A stretch of 64,000 bases of DNA, from contig USOU01000003.1 in assembly GCA_900556415.1 (NCBI GenBank), positions 62,001-126,000 of the forward strand. Direction: 5' to 3'. Each line of letters starts with the position of its first letter. Positions within the stretch are counted from its first letter, which is position 1. Shown piece by piece: positions 25,550-34,447 of the stretch. This DNA is from an uncultured Collinsella sp. (lineage in GTDB: Bacteria > Actinomycetota > Coriobacteriia > Coriobacteriales > Coriobacteriaceae). Under the pieces are notes generated by a model that had not been told where the DNA came from, ran no database searches, and saw only the letters and a program-made list of their open reading frames with translations. The translations under genes and the position numbers were made by a program.

Positions 25550-27313
25550 TTATTTGCTTGCGAACAGCCAGACCAGGATGATCACTAGAATCACGGCGAC
25601 AATGCAGACGATAGCGCCGGTGAATTTGATGCGTGAGTCGCGGGTGCGCTCTCGTACGTCATCCTCGGTAGCCTCGAGCTGGGCCACTTCGCGCTCGGTT
25701 TCGGCGTGTTCGGCCTTATCGCGCGCCAAGGATCCGGCGAGCGACTCGGTGATCTCGGGATGGTCGTGCACCTCGGTCGCCTGTTCGATAATCGACTGCG
25801 CATGTGCGGCGTCCGCCTGGGCGTTGGCGATGGCCTGCTCCTGCTCGCGACGAGCCTTGTCCTGCGCGGCGAACTTCTCGCGCAGTTCGCGCTGACGCGT
25901 CGCAGCGGCGGTCTTAGCCGTCTGGAGTTCGTCGCGTGCGGCATCCGCCTCGGTCGTCACGGCCTGGTGTGCGCGCTTGGCATCGGCGATGGGGGCCTGT
26001 GCCTGTTCGACGGCCTGCTCGGCTGCGGCAAGCGAGTGCTCAAGGTCGGCGGTCACGCGCGGAATGTCTTCCTCGGCCTTGCGCAGGGCGTCGGCGGCAT
26101 CGGAAATCTGCATCGAGAGCTCGCTGGTGCGCACGGTGTAATTGGCGGGGTTCGCCGAAGGATTGCGCTGCAGCTCGGCATACTCGCGTCGCAACGTTTC
26201 GAGCTGTGCTCGCGTTGCGTTTGCAGTTTGCTGCGCGGCGGCGACACCTGCGTCGCGCTCGGCCTTCACCTTGTCGCGAATGCGCTTGGAATCTTCGAGT
26301 CGACGAACCAGGCGGTTGCCGGTTTCGCGTGAACTCGCCTCGCGAGCCTCGACGGCATCGAGTGCAGCCTTGAGGCGACGCTCGGCTGCATCATCTTCTG
26401 CCTTCATTTGCTCGAGCTGGCTCTTGAGCTCAGTCGCTTTGGTGGCGTGGGCGTCACGGTCAATCTCGGCGGCCGCGGCGGTCTTTTGTGCCGTGGCGAT
26501 TGCCTGGCGCTGGTCGGCGACAATCTGGTCGTACCGCCCCGCGATATCCTGTCGCGTCTCGAGCTCCTCGGCCTGATCGGAAATGCGCTGCTCCAGCTCT
26601 GCCAGGTGGTCGCGGGCATCGGCGAGCGCCTTTTTCGCGGCGTTCATCTCGCGCATGGCCGAGGCTCCCTGCGCGATAAAGGCGCCCACGGCGTTCGCAG
26701 TGTTCGAGACGGCAGTTCCCAGGTCGCGGCTCGCGGCGGAGGCGTGCGGGGCGATCGGGCGATCGGTTTCAGCAGCGTCCGCATCGGTCGTTTGCGGCGC
26801 GGCGATATTGCCGGTGCCGCCTTCGATCACAGAAAAGCCCGCTGCATGCGGGTCGACGGCGTCCGCGCCAATCGTGGGATGTTCGAGCTGCAGAAACGAG
26901 GGCATAGTGCTGCCCTGATCGGCAACGGGGGTCTCGCCGGGCACAAAGGTCGAGGCGGCCTCGGCGGCCTCTTCTTCCTCGGCGTCAACGTCGGCATCGG
27001 CGACAGCGTCCTTCATCGCTTTGACGGCATCCATCATGGAATCCATGACAGCATCGAGTTCTTCTTCCGAAGACACCTCGATGGGGCCTGCTGCTTGCGG
27101 GGCGGCGTCCTTTTCGGCGGCGTCGTCCTGAGCGGCCGAATTGTCGTTTTGCTCGTCGACATCTGCGGCCGTAGGGGTTTCCGTCGCAGCGTCGTTATCC
27201 AGAGTGGCGTCGTCGACGTCGGTATCATTGCAGGTCGCAGCACCAGTCTCCGCGACGACGTCTGCTGAATCATCAATATGCTGTTGAGTCTGGGGGTCCA
27301 GCTCGTCTGTCAT
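25550..27313 (-). CDS. Tail-anchored coiled-coil protein
   Basis: A 587-residue protein of unknown function. The first 170 residues are Asp/Glu/Ala-rich and probably disordered; about 220-560 is almost continuous Ala/Glu/Gln/Arg heptads predicted to form a long coiled coil; the last 24 residues are one hydrophobic helix ending in Ala-Ser-Lys, so the protein should be anchored by its tail with the coil in the cytoplasm. Two ATGs six bases apart (27319 and 27313) compete; gaggag lies 9 nt before the second, which I chose. No neighbour suggests a partner. A scaffold or cell-shape/chromosome role is possible but unproven. Confidence 0.75.
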   Translation of the reverse strand: MTDELDPQTQQHIDDSADVVAETGAATCNDTDVDDATLDNDAATETPTAADVDEQNDNSAAQDDAAEKDAAPQAAGPIEVSSEEELDAVMDSMMDAVKAMKDAVADADVDAEEEEAAEAASTFVPGETPVADQGSTMPSFLQLEHPTIGADAVDPHAAGFSVIEGGTGNIAAPQTTDADAAETDRPIAPHASAASRDLGTAVSNTANAVGAFIAQGASAMREMNAAKKALADARDHLAELEQRISDQAEELETRQDIAGRYDQIVADQRQAIATAQKTAAAAEIDRDAHATKATELKSQLEQMKAEDDAAERRLKAALDAVEAREASSRETGNRLVRRLEDSKRIRDKVKAERDAGVAAAQQTANATRAQLETLRREYAELQRNPSANPANYTVRTSELSMQISDAADALRKAEEDIPRVTADLEHSLAAAEQAVEQAQAPIADAKRAHQAVTTEADAARDELQTAKTAAATRQRELREKFAAQDKARREQEQAIANAQADAAHAQSIIEQATEVHDHPEITESLAGSLARDKAEHAETEREVAQLEATEDDVRERTRDSRIKFTGAIVCIVAVILVIILVWLFASK

Positions 27314-27608
27314 AGGCATGTGCTCCTCATCGTTGTTCGTCACCCTATGATAAAGTCTCGCGCCGACATCCCGCGCCCTGCAGCAAAGTTTCAAAACGTG
27401 TTCGATGACTCGTTTGGGTGACAAAAAATTCGGCCTCTTTGTCCAGTTCGTGCTTGACATTCCCTTCGCCGAAAGACGTTGCACCGTTCGCCTGCCATGG
27501 GCTTTATTTTTCACTCGAACCCGCTAAAGTTGCATTTCAGCTTTTGGCGCGTGAAGTTGGATGCGCGCAGTCGGCGGGCGGGCCCGTCGCGATTTGAAAG
27601 GACTTCGT

Positions 27609-28409
27609 ATGGGACTTTTCACTGGTAAGACCGTAATCGTTACCGGCGGCGGCAAGGCCACGCTTAAGGACGGTTCCGCTGGCTCCATCGGCTACGGCAT
27701 CGATATCGCTTTTGCCAAAGAGGGTGCAAACCTCGTCATCACCGGTCGTAACGTCGCCAAGCTCGAGGCTGCCAAGGAGTCTCTTGAGGCTGAGTACGGC
27801 GTCAAAGTTCTGCCTGTTCAGGCCGACGTTTCTGCCGGTCAGGACAACGAGGCTGTCGTCCAGAACGTTATCGACAAGGCGATTGAGGAGTTCGGTCGCA
27901 TCGACGCCGTCGTCAACAACGCCCAGGCCAGCGCCTCGGGCGTGACCATCGCCGACCACACTATGGACCAGTTTAACCTGGCCATTTACTCTGGCCTGTA
28001 TGCCACCTACCTGTACATGCAGAAGGCCTATCCGCACCTGAAGGAGACCAAGGGCTCCGTGGTCAACTTTGCTTCGGGCGCCGGCCTGTTTGGCAACTAC
28101 GGCCAGTGCAGCTACGCCGCCGCCAAGGAAGGCATCCGCGGTCTGACCCGCGTCGCCGCCAACGAGTGGGGCAAGGATGGCATCAACGTCAACATCGTGT
28201 GCCCGCTTGCCTGGACTGCTGCGCTCGAGAACTTCCAGGATGCCTATCCCGAGGCGTTCAAGGCCAACGTTCACATGCCGCCGGCGGGCCATTACGGCGA
28301 TGTCGAGAAGGAAATCGGCCGCGTGGTCGTTCAGCTCTGCGGCCCCGACTTTAAGTATATGAACGGCGAGACTGTCACCCTCGAGGGCGGCATGGGCCAG
28401 CGGCCTTAG
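27609..28409 (+). CDS. Short-chain dehydrogenase/reductase (SDR)
   Basis: A 266-residue classical SDR oxidoreductase. The nucleotide-binding start V-I-V-T-G-G-G is followed by an insert (K-A-T-L-K-D-G-S-A) before G-S-I-G-Y-G, so the glycine-rich loop is about nine residues longer than the usual T-G-x-x-x-G-x-G. N-N-A-Q near 107 and the catalytic Ser and Y-A-A-A-K near 155-170 are present. ATG at 27609 with aaagga upstream. Substrate unknown; gut Coriobacteriia use SDRs on bile acids and steroids, but this protein does not match the 7-beta-HSDH sequence I remember, so no such claim is made. Confidence 0.85.
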   Translation: MGLFTGKTVIVTGGGKATLKDGSAGSIGYGIDIAFAKEGANLVITGRNVAKLEAAKESLEAEYGVKVLPVQADVSAGQDNEAVVQNVIDKAIEEFGRIDAVVNNAQASASGVTIADHTMDQFNLAIYSGLYATYLYMQKAYPHLKETKGSVVNFASGAGLFGNYGQCSYAAAKEGIRGLTRVAANEWGKDGINVNIVCPLAWTAALENFQDAYPEAFKANVHMPPAGHYGDVEKEIGRVVVQLCGPDFKYMNGETVTLEGGMGQRP

Positions 28410-28422
28410 GGGTTACGTCTCA

Positions 28423-28588
28423 GGTTCCGCCGTTCTAACGAACGGCGGACCAGTCGACGCTGCGCGGTCACCAGGGCGACAACTTGTCATTCAAAGAGGG
28501 TGGCATGACCAGAAGGTCTATGCCGCCCTCTTTTCATGCCAATTTGTTCGCCCTGGTGACCGCTCGCTGACGTTGTCAGAGCATCGGC
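28423..28588 (+). repeat. Three-hairpin element, copy 2 (downstream of SDR)
   Basis: Same plan as the copy at 25153: hairpin ggttccgccgttc / gaacggcggacc (28423-28452), core gtcgacgctgc, a long arm gcggtcaccagggcgacaa (28463-28481) pairing with 28544-28563, the central ggcatgacc-agaa-ggtctatgcc hairpin (28502-28524), and catcggcgtt (28582-28591). Stem bases differ from copy 1 while pairing is kept. Confidence 0.7.
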
Positions 28589-28607
28589 GTTACCTTGGCT
28601 GTTGTGT

Positions 28608-28775
28608 AGTCGTTGGGGACGTTCTTAAACGACTGGTCGAAAGGGACACTCTTGCCGGCACTTGGGGACAGTCCCTAAGTGCCGGCAGATTGGGACATTC
28701 CTTCGCAAGGTAGCGCTGAAGACTGTCCCCGACGGCTAGACGTTAAGAACGTCCCCAACGACTAGTCGTTTAATG
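28608..28775. repeat. Palindromes of the ggggacgttc / tgccggca family upstream of tgt
   Basis: Includes agtcgttggggacgttc with aaacgact, a 17-bp stem tgccggcacttggggac / gtccctaagtgccggca around 28651-28686, and the perfect palindrome aacgactagtcgtt at 28757-28770. Similar words recur at 34448-34632 and 41436-41482. With the element before it, this fills the 450-bp gap before tgt; the tgt promoter must lie within or right after it. Confidence 0.65.
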
Positions 28776-28859
28776 CCCCAGTTTCTGTCGAGTCGGTGCG
28801 GTTTGCTGGTTGCTCGTATAATGGTTTGCGTATGAACCGCAACCAAGGAGTTCCAGTTT

Positions 28860-29999
28860 ATGGACCAGAGCCTTTTTAAATTCGACCTGATCGCCGAGGA
28901 TCCGACCACGCACGCGCGCGCCGGCGTGCTGCATACCCCGCACGGCGACATCGAGACGCCGATCTTTATGCCCGTGGGCACCAAGGCAAACGTCAAGGGC
29001 ATTCCTACCGAGACCGTCAAGCAGCTCGGCGCCCAGATCGTGCTTGCCAATACCTATCACCTGTCCATGCGCCCCGGCGAGGACACCATCGCCGAGCTGG
29101 GCGGCCTGCACAAGTTTATGAATTGGCACGGCCCCATCCTCACCGACTCGGGCGGCTTCCAGGTCTTTAGCCATAACGACGCCGTTAAGCTTACCGACGA
29201 GGGCGTGCGCTTTATCGTCAATGACTACGACGGCCGCCACGTGTTCTGGACGCCCGAGGACAACATGGAAATCGCCATGAAGCTCGGCTCCGACATCTGC
29301 ATGCAGCTCGACCAATGCCCCGGCTATCCTGCCACGCGCGCCTACGTCGAGCGCGCCGTTGAGCTGTCGAGCATGTGGGCCGAGCGCTGCTACAAGGCTC
29401 ACACCCGCGATGACCAGGCGCTCTTTGGTATCGTCCAGGGCGGCATGCATCTGGACCTGCGCCTGCGCTCGCTGCGCCATCTGGAGGAGTGCGGTGACTT
29501 CCCCGGTTACGGCATCGGCGGCTACTCGGTGGGCGAGGACCACGAGACCATGTTCGAGACGCTGGCACCGCTTGTGAGCGAGTACATGCCCAAGCACAAG
29601 CCGCGCTACCTGATGGGCGTCGGCAACCCGACGACGCTCGTGCGCGGCGTGGGCGTGGGCATCGACATGTTCGACTGCGTGCTGCCGACGCGCACCGGCC
29701 GCATGGGCACGGCATTTTCCAGCGAGGGTCGCCTCAACTTCCGCAACGCGCGCTTTGCGCACGACGACGGTCCCATCGATCCCACCTGCACCTGCCCGGT
29801 GTGCACGGGCGGTTACAGCCGTGCGCTCATCCGTCACATGGTCACGCAGAAGGAGATGCTCGGCGGCATTCTGCTTTCGATGCACAATATCTACTACCTG
29901 CTCAACTTGATGCAGCGTGCCCGCCAGGCCATTATCGAGGGCCGCTACGGTGCGTTCGTGAGCGACTGGATGAACAGCCCCGCGGCGGTGGATTACTAA
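28860..29999 (+). CDS. tgt: tRNA-guanine transglycosylase
   Basis: A 379-residue bacterial Tgt, which swaps guanine-34 of GUN anticodon tRNAs for the queuosine precursor preQ1. Seen: the D-S-G-G-F-Q nucleophile-region motif near 98, G-I-V-Q-G-G near 198, the catalytic aspartate in G-I-D-M-F-D-C-V-L-P-T-R near 270, and the zinc site C-x-C-x-x-C with a following His (near 308-340). ATG with aaggagtt upstream. With queA and queH it completes the late queuosine pathway; no preQ1 synthesis genes (queD/E/C/F) are in the window, so precursor salvage is plausible. Confidence 0.95.
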   Translation: MDQSLFKFDLIAEDPTTHARAGVLHTPHGDIETPIFMPVGTKANVKGIPTETVKQLGAQIVLANTYHLSMRPGEDTIAELGGLHKFMNWHGPILTDSGGFQVFSHNDAVKLTDEGVRFIVNDYDGRHVFWTPEDNMEIAMKLGSDICMQLDQCPGYPATRAYVERAVELSSMWAERCYKAHTRDDQALFGIVQGGMHLDLRLRSLRHLEECGDFPGYGIGGYSVGEDHETMFETLAPLVSEYMPKHKPRYLMGVGNPTTLVRGVGVGIDMFDCVLPTRTGRMGTAFSSEGRLNFRNARFAHDDGPIDPTCTCPVCTGGYSRALIRHMVTQKEMLGGILLSMHNIYYLLNLMQRARQAIIEGRYGAFVSDWMNSPAAVDY

Positions 30000-30148
30000 G
30001 AGCCGCGGGCGCGCTTGCGGGGCGTGAGCAACGGCAAAGGCCAAGCGGCGATTGGTCGTCGCGTTCGCTAGCACTATCTGCACGACCGCTGACCGATAGC
30101 TTGCAAGCGCTTGATGTATCGTGGGTACCATACCGAATGGTTGATGTT

Positions 30149-30186
30149 CGGGCGGGTGTTTGGCGCATGGCGTCGACCCCGCCCGT
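30149..30186 (+). terminator. Hairpin between tgt and the LOG-family gene
   Basis: cgggcgggtg near 30149 pairs with the ccccgcccg block near 30178-30186, followed by tttctgttttc. It may act as a terminator or attenuator before the gene at 30210. Confidence 0.5.
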
Positions 30187-30209
30187 TTCTGTTTTCGATA
30201 GGAGTACCC

Positions 30210-30968
30210 ATGATTAAGAATGAGAACGTCGAGGGCGAGCCGGCCTACGATGAGACGTACCGCCGCGGCCCCGTGGTCATGCGCGGCCCCATGATTCCCA
30301 AGGACAACACCTACGCCAACTTGCTGGCGCCCGAGGATTCGACCGACTGGTTACACGCCGACCCGTGGCGCGTGCTGCGCATCCAGGCCGAGTTTGTCGA
30401 TGGCTTTGGCGCGCTTGCCGAGCTCGGGCCCGCGGTGACTATCTTCGGGAGCGCCCGCACGCCCAAGACCGATCCGCTCTACAAGGCGGCGCGCACGGTC
30501 GGCCGCAAGATCGCCCAGCGCGGCGTGGCGGTTATCACCGGCGGCGGCCCTGGCATCATGGAGGCAGCCAACAGGGGAGCGGCGAGCGCCAACGGCAAGT
30601 CGGTCGGGTTGGGTATCGAACTGCCGCACGAGCAGGGGCTTAACAAATATGTGAACCTGGGCATGGACTTCCGCTACTTCTTTGTGCGCAAGACCATGTT
30701 CGTTAAGTACAGCTCGGGTGCCATCGTGTTTCCCGGCGGCTTTGGCACGCTCGACGAGATGTTCGAGGTGCTCACGCTGGTGCAGACGCACAAGGTCAAG
30801 CGTATGCCGCTCGTTTTGGTGGGCACCGAGTACTGGCAGGGCCTGTTCGACTGGCTCAACGGCCCGGTGATGGAAGCCGGTATGATCAGCCCGCTCGATC
30901 CGGAGCTGGTGCATATCACCGATGACCTCAACGAGGCCGTCGACATCGCCCTGAGCGGGCTGATGTAG
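30210..30968 (+). CDS. LOG-family (TIGR00730) Rossmann-fold protein
   Basis: A 252-residue member of the LOG / cytokinin riboside 5'-monophosphate phosphoribohydrolase family. The diagnostic P-G-G-F-G-T-L-D-E motif is near residue 177, preceded by V-I-T-G-G-G-P-G-I-M-E-A-A-N near 112; both contact the nucleotide monophosphate. Start at 30210 has aggag upstream. Bacterial members cleave AMP-like nucleotides to base and ribose-5-phosphate, or are nucleotide pyrophosphohydrolases; the actual substrate is unknown. The N-terminal 45 residues form the extension often seen in actinobacterial members. Confidence 0.88.
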   Translation: MIKNENVEGEPAYDETYRRGPVVMRGPMIPKDNTYANLLAPEDSTDWLHADPWRVLRIQAEFVDGFGALAELGPAVTIFGSARTPKTDPLYKAARTVGRKIAQRGVAVITGGGPGIMEAANRGAASANGKSVGLGIELPHEQGLNKYVNLGMDFRYFFVRKTMFVKYSSGAIVFPGGFGTLDEMFEVLTLVQTHKVKRMPLVLVGTEYWQGLFDWLNGPVMEAGMISPLDPELVHITDDLNEAVDIALSGLM

Positions 30969-30979
30969 GGTAGCTAAAA

Positions 30980-31122
30980 TGGGACGGGGCAAAAAGACTG
31001 ATCTGAAACGTTTAATACCAGTCTTTTTTGCCCCGTCCCAAATGAACTGCTTCTAAGTTGCGGTGGAATAGGGATTGATTTGCGGCTAATAAGCCAAAAA
31101 CAGTCCCTATTCCACCGCAAGT
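30980..31122. repeat. Two REP-like stem-loops after the LOG gene
   Basis: First: tgggacggggcaaaaagact (30980-30999) pairs with the block 31019-31040, forming a terminator-like structure with T-runs. Second: ttgcggtggaataggga (31058-31074) pairs perfectly with 31104-31120; it shares the gttgcggtg start and caccgcaa end with the palindrome at 25458 but has a different middle. These fill the 167-bp convergent gap to the degV gene. Confidence 0.72.
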
Positions 31123-31135
31123 GGTAAAGGTGCCC

Positions 31136-31996
31136 CTAGTGGATGGGCTGATAGCGGGGGCAGTAGCTGATGGCGATGGCGTCGACGCCTACGTGGGTGG
31201 CGATGGTGCAGCCGATGGGGCCGGTGCCGGCGTCTACGTAGTTCTGGCCTGCGAGCGCTTGGTTGACGAGCTCCTGCTCCTCGGCGGCGCCGGTTGTGAG
31301 CACGCGAACGCTGGAGCCCGGGTGCTCGGTCAAAAATGCGAGGCAATCAGCCATGGTGTTGGTGACGATGCGCTTGGCTCCGCGGCCCTTCTTGATGGCC
31401 TTGATCTCGCCCGATTTCCACTCCGGCGAAACGGCCAGGCGAATGTTGAGCATTTGGGTGAGCTGGCCGGCGAGTTTAGGTGCGCGGCCGTTCTTAACGA
31501 GGTTCTCGAGCGTGCGGGGAATCAGCAGCAGGTGTGCGTCGGGCAGCGTCGCGCGGATCTGCACCTCGGTCTCGTCCAAGCTGCGACCGTCCTCGCGCAT
31601 GGCGAGCGCGTACTCCACCAGCAAGCCCTCGGCGCCCGAGCCGGTGCGCGAGTCGATGCAGCGCACGTCGAGCTCGTGCGTTTCGGCCGTCAGACTGGCG
31701 TTGGCATAGCAGGCGGACCACTCGCTGCACAGCGAGATAAAGATGGCGCTGTCGTGGCCGTCGGCGAGCACGCGGTCAAAGAGCGCCTTGAACTCGCCGG
31801 CGCTCGGCTGCGAGGTGTGCGGCAGCTGCTCGGAGCCGGCCATGCGGGCGACGTACTCCTGGGCGGTAATCTGCACCTGGTCGAGCAGATCCTCGCCCTC
31901 GATAATCACATGCAGCGGAATCACGTAAATGCCGAGCTCTTGGGCACGGGCGGGGGAGATGTCCGACGTGGAGTCGGTTATGATGGCAAAAGACAT
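31136..31996 (-). CDS. DegV family fatty-acid-binding protein (second copy)
   Basis: A 286-residue DegV/FakB-like protein. N-terminus S-F-A-I-I-T-D-S-T-S-D-I is typical; the fatty-acid head-group motif T-S-Q-P near 60 and the K-N-G-R-A-P block near 165 are present. ATG at 31996 with a gaaaggtg ribosome site. It is only distantly similar to the DegV at 16769, so the two probably bind different acyl chains for an acyl-phosphate route into phospholipids. Convergent with the LOG gene, divergent from the HAD phosphatase gene. Confidence 0.88.
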   Translation of the reverse strand: MSFAIITDSTSDISPARAQELGIYVIPLHVIIEGEDLLDQVQITAQEYVARMAGSEQLPHTSQPSAGEFKALFDRVLADGHDSAIFISLCSEWSACYANASLTAETHELDVRCIDSRTGSGAEGLLVEYALAMREDGRSLDETEVQIRATLPDAHLLLIPRTLENLVKNGRAPKLAGQLTQMLNIRLAVSPEWKSGEIKAIKKGRGAKRIVTNTMADCLAFLTEHPGSSVRVLTTGAAEEQELVNQALAGQNYVDAGTGPIGCTIATHVGVDAIAISYCPRYQPIH

Positions 31997-32152
31997 AATT
32001 GCACCTTTCGTTGGGACGCCTGCGCGCCGCCTTCAGAGAGCAAAGTGCGTCAAGTATAGTGGAGTTGCTCTACATTGCTAGGTTCAATTGTTGAATAGTC
32101 AACAGTTTGAAGCGGTGGTGTGGAAATCGTCAATTGGGGAAGAGGGACGCCG

Positions 32153-32815
32153 ATGGCGGCATTACAACTATGTGATCGGCCGGTCGTGTTGTTCGATTTT
32201 GACGGCACGGTGGCCGATACGGGTCGGGCGGTGATGACCTCGACGCGCAAGACGCTGGCTGCGCGCGGGTTTTCGGGGGCGCAGATGGGTGATTTGCGCC
32301 GTATGATCGGGCCTCCGCTGTGGAAAAGCTTCCACGACTTTTACGGCTTCTCGCGCGAGGAGTCGCTGGTGGTGGCAGACGAGTATCGTGCCTTTTTTGA
32401 TGAGCTGGGACCGGAGGAGTATCCCGTGTTCGATGGAATCCCTGAGCTGCTGGATGGGTTGGCCGCTCAGGGCAAACGTATGGCCGTGGCGACGTCGCGC
32501 ATGGAAGCAAAGTGCATTGACATGGTGCATGAGCTGGGGCTTTCTCAGTTCGATGCGGTGGTCGGCATGAATCCGCCGCGGGGACGCGAGACTAAGGCGG
32601 ATTCGGTCCGCGATGCGCTGGCGGCGCTCGGCGCGACGGCCGACGAGGCCGTGATGATCGGCGACCGCTTTAACGATGTGGAGGGCGCGCACGCGATGGG
32701 CGTGCCGTGCGTCGGCATTTATTCGGGCGCGGCGGCGCCGGGCGAGCACGAGGCCGCGGGCGCCGATGCGGTGGTGCATTCGGTGGCCGAGCTTGCTAAA
32801 CTTTTCGCTATATAA
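32153..32815 (+). CDS. HAD-superfamily phosphatase (phosphoglycolate phosphatase-like)
   Basis: A 220-residue HAD hydrolase of the Gph/beta-phosphoglucomutase-like subfamily. Motif I is D-F-D-G-T-V near residue 16 with the nucleophile aspartate; motif II Thr/Ser in V-A-T-S-R near 106; motif IV G-D-R-F-N-D near 170. The helical cap (about 25-85) is the C1 type. Start at 32153 behind aagaggga. Substrate unknown; phosphoglycolate or sugar phosphates are the usual candidates. It is followed 53 nt later by pepV on the same strand. Confidence 0.85.
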   Translation: MAALQLCDRPVVLFDFDGTVADTGRAVMTSTRKTLAARGFSGAQMGDLRRMIGPPLWKSFHDFYGFSREESLVVADEYRAFFDELGPEEYPVFDGIPELLDGLAAQGKRMAVATSRMEAKCIDMVHELGLSQFDAVVGMNPPRGRETKADSVRDALAALGATADEAVMIGDRFNDVEGAHAMGVPCVGIYSGAAAPGEHEAAGADAVVHSVAELAKLFAI

Positions 32816-32868
32816 GTACTTGATGTGAGGGGCGGTACGCTTGCCCCTTATTGGTAAGGAGGTCGTCC

Positions 32869-34305
32869 ATGAATCAGGTGGAGCAGAGCGTTACCGAGTA
32901 TGTCGACGAGGTCTGGGAAGATGTCGTCGCCGATATCGAGCGGCTGGTGAGCTATCCGTCCGTGGCGGTTTCTGCCAATGCGGAGCCCGGCGCGCCGTTT
33001 GGCCGTCCGGTTCGTGACGCGCTCGGCTGCGCGCTCGGCATCGCGCAGAAGCTCGGCTACCAGACAAGTGACGACGAGGGTTACGTGGGCATTGCCGATA
33101 TCCCGGGTCGCGGCGATAAGCAGCTCGCGACCATCTGCCACGTGGACGTGGTGCCCGCCGGCCCTGGCTGGAACACCGACCCGTTTGCGATGGAGCGTCG
33201 CGAGGGCTGGCTGCTCGGTCGCGGCGTTATCGACGACAAGGGTCCAGCCGTGCTGTCGCTCTACGCCGGCGCCTATCTGCTCAAGCACGGTATTACCCCG
33301 CGCTATACCTTCCGCGCGCTGTTGGGCTGCGATGAGGAGGTGAGTATGTCCGACGTCCACCATTATCTGGAGAACCACGCGAACCCCGACTTTCTGTTTA
33401 CGCCCGATGCCGAGTTCCCGGTCTGCAATGCCGAGAAGGGTCAGTTTGGAGCGACGTTTGTGAGCTCCAAGATCGACGGCGGGCGCATTGTGTCCTGGAG
33501 CGGTGCCGAGGCGAGCAACGCCATTCCTTCGCAGTCTATCTGCGAGCTTGCGATTGCTGCCGACGAGCTGCCTGCACCGGTTGAGAACGCCGACCGACTG
33601 GAGATTACAGCGCTCGATAACGGGCATGCGCAGATTTTCGCCCACGGTATTGGTGGCCATGCTTCGATGCCCGAGGGCACTATCAACGCCGTCGGCCTGA
33701 TTGTGGCGTATCTGCGCGAGGCCGAGGACGCGTTTGGTGCCCGCGGCGAGCGCCTGCTGACGCCTGCCGAGCACGAGTTTGTCAAATTCCTGGCCTTTGT
33801 GCACGCGGATGCCTATGGCCGCGGCCTGGGTATCGATGCGACGAGCCCCGCGTTTGGCCCGCTCACCTGCAACCCCGGTGTCATCCGTGTGGTGGATGGC
33901 CATATCGAGCAGGTCATCGACGTGCGCTTCCCCGACAGCACGAGCGCCGATACCATCCGCGAGCAGCTCGAGCCGCTCGTGGGGCGCTTTGACGTGACGT
34001 GTCGCGTGGGTCATGCAAAGGTGCCGTTCTCGGTCTCTGCCGATGATCCGGCCGTGAAGGCGCTTATTGATACCTATAACGAGTTTACGGGCAAGCATGC
34101 TGAGCCTTTTGCCATGGGCGGTGGCACCTATGCGCGAAACTTTGCCCGCGCCGTATCGTTTGGCCCCGAGGAGACCGGTCTGGAGTTGCCCGCGTGGGGC
34201 GGCCAGATGCACGGCCCCAACGAGTGCGCCAACGAGGAACAGCTCAAGCAGGCGCTCAAGATTTATATCGTGGCAATCCTGCGCCTCAACGAACTCGAAC
34301 TGTAG
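32869..34305 (+). CDS. pepV: M20 family dipeptidase PepV
   Basis: A 478-residue M20 metallopeptidase of the PepV/Xaa-His dipeptidase type, cytoplasmic, two-zinc. Metal and catalytic residues appear in C-H-V-D-V-V-P near 92 (His, Asp), the second aspartate of D-D-K-G-P near 125, the E-E pair in C-D-E-E-V near 160, and the late G-G-x-Y-A-R segment near 420. The lid domain (about 195-385) has the expected G-H-A-S-M-P-E-G motif. Strong aaggagg ribosome site 7 nt before the ATG. Likely cleaves unbranched dipeptides taken up during peptide fermentation. Confidence 0.9.
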   Translation: MNQVEQSVTEYVDEVWEDVVADIERLVSYPSVAVSANAEPGAPFGRPVRDALGCALGIAQKLGYQTSDDEGYVGIADIPGRGDKQLATICHVDVVPAGPGWNTDPFAMERREGWLLGRGVIDDKGPAVLSLYAGAYLLKHGITPRYTFRALLGCDEEVSMSDVHHYLENHANPDFLFTPDAEFPVCNAEKGQFGATFVSSKIDGGRIVSWSGAEASNAIPSQSICELAIAADELPAPVENADRLEITALDNGHAQIFAHGIGGHASMPEGTINAVGLIVAYLREAEDAFGARGERLLTPAEHEFVKFLAFVHADAYGRGLGIDATSPAFGPLTCNPGVIRVVDGHIEQVIDVRFPDSTSADTIREQLEPLVGRFDVTCRVGHAKVPFSVSADDPAVKALIDTYNEFTGKHAEPFAMGGGTYARNFARAVSFGPEETGLELPAWGGQMHGPNECANEEQLKQALKIYIVAILRLNELEL

Positions 34306-34447
34306 GGCTTCCCCAGGCACCCGACCTTGCCCCTCAAACCGCAAAGTACGCGGCGCTCCTCTTTCGGGGCAATCTCGGGCACCTGGGAAACCCCTATATC
34401 CTGCTTGGATACAAACCTGTATTACGAGCCCGGTGCTTTTGCCCGGG

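Noticed and set aside
27609-28409. Possible bile-acid 7-beta-hydroxysteroid dehydrogenase
   Set aside because: The sequence does not resemble the Collinsella enzyme I remember, so only the SDR family is claimed.
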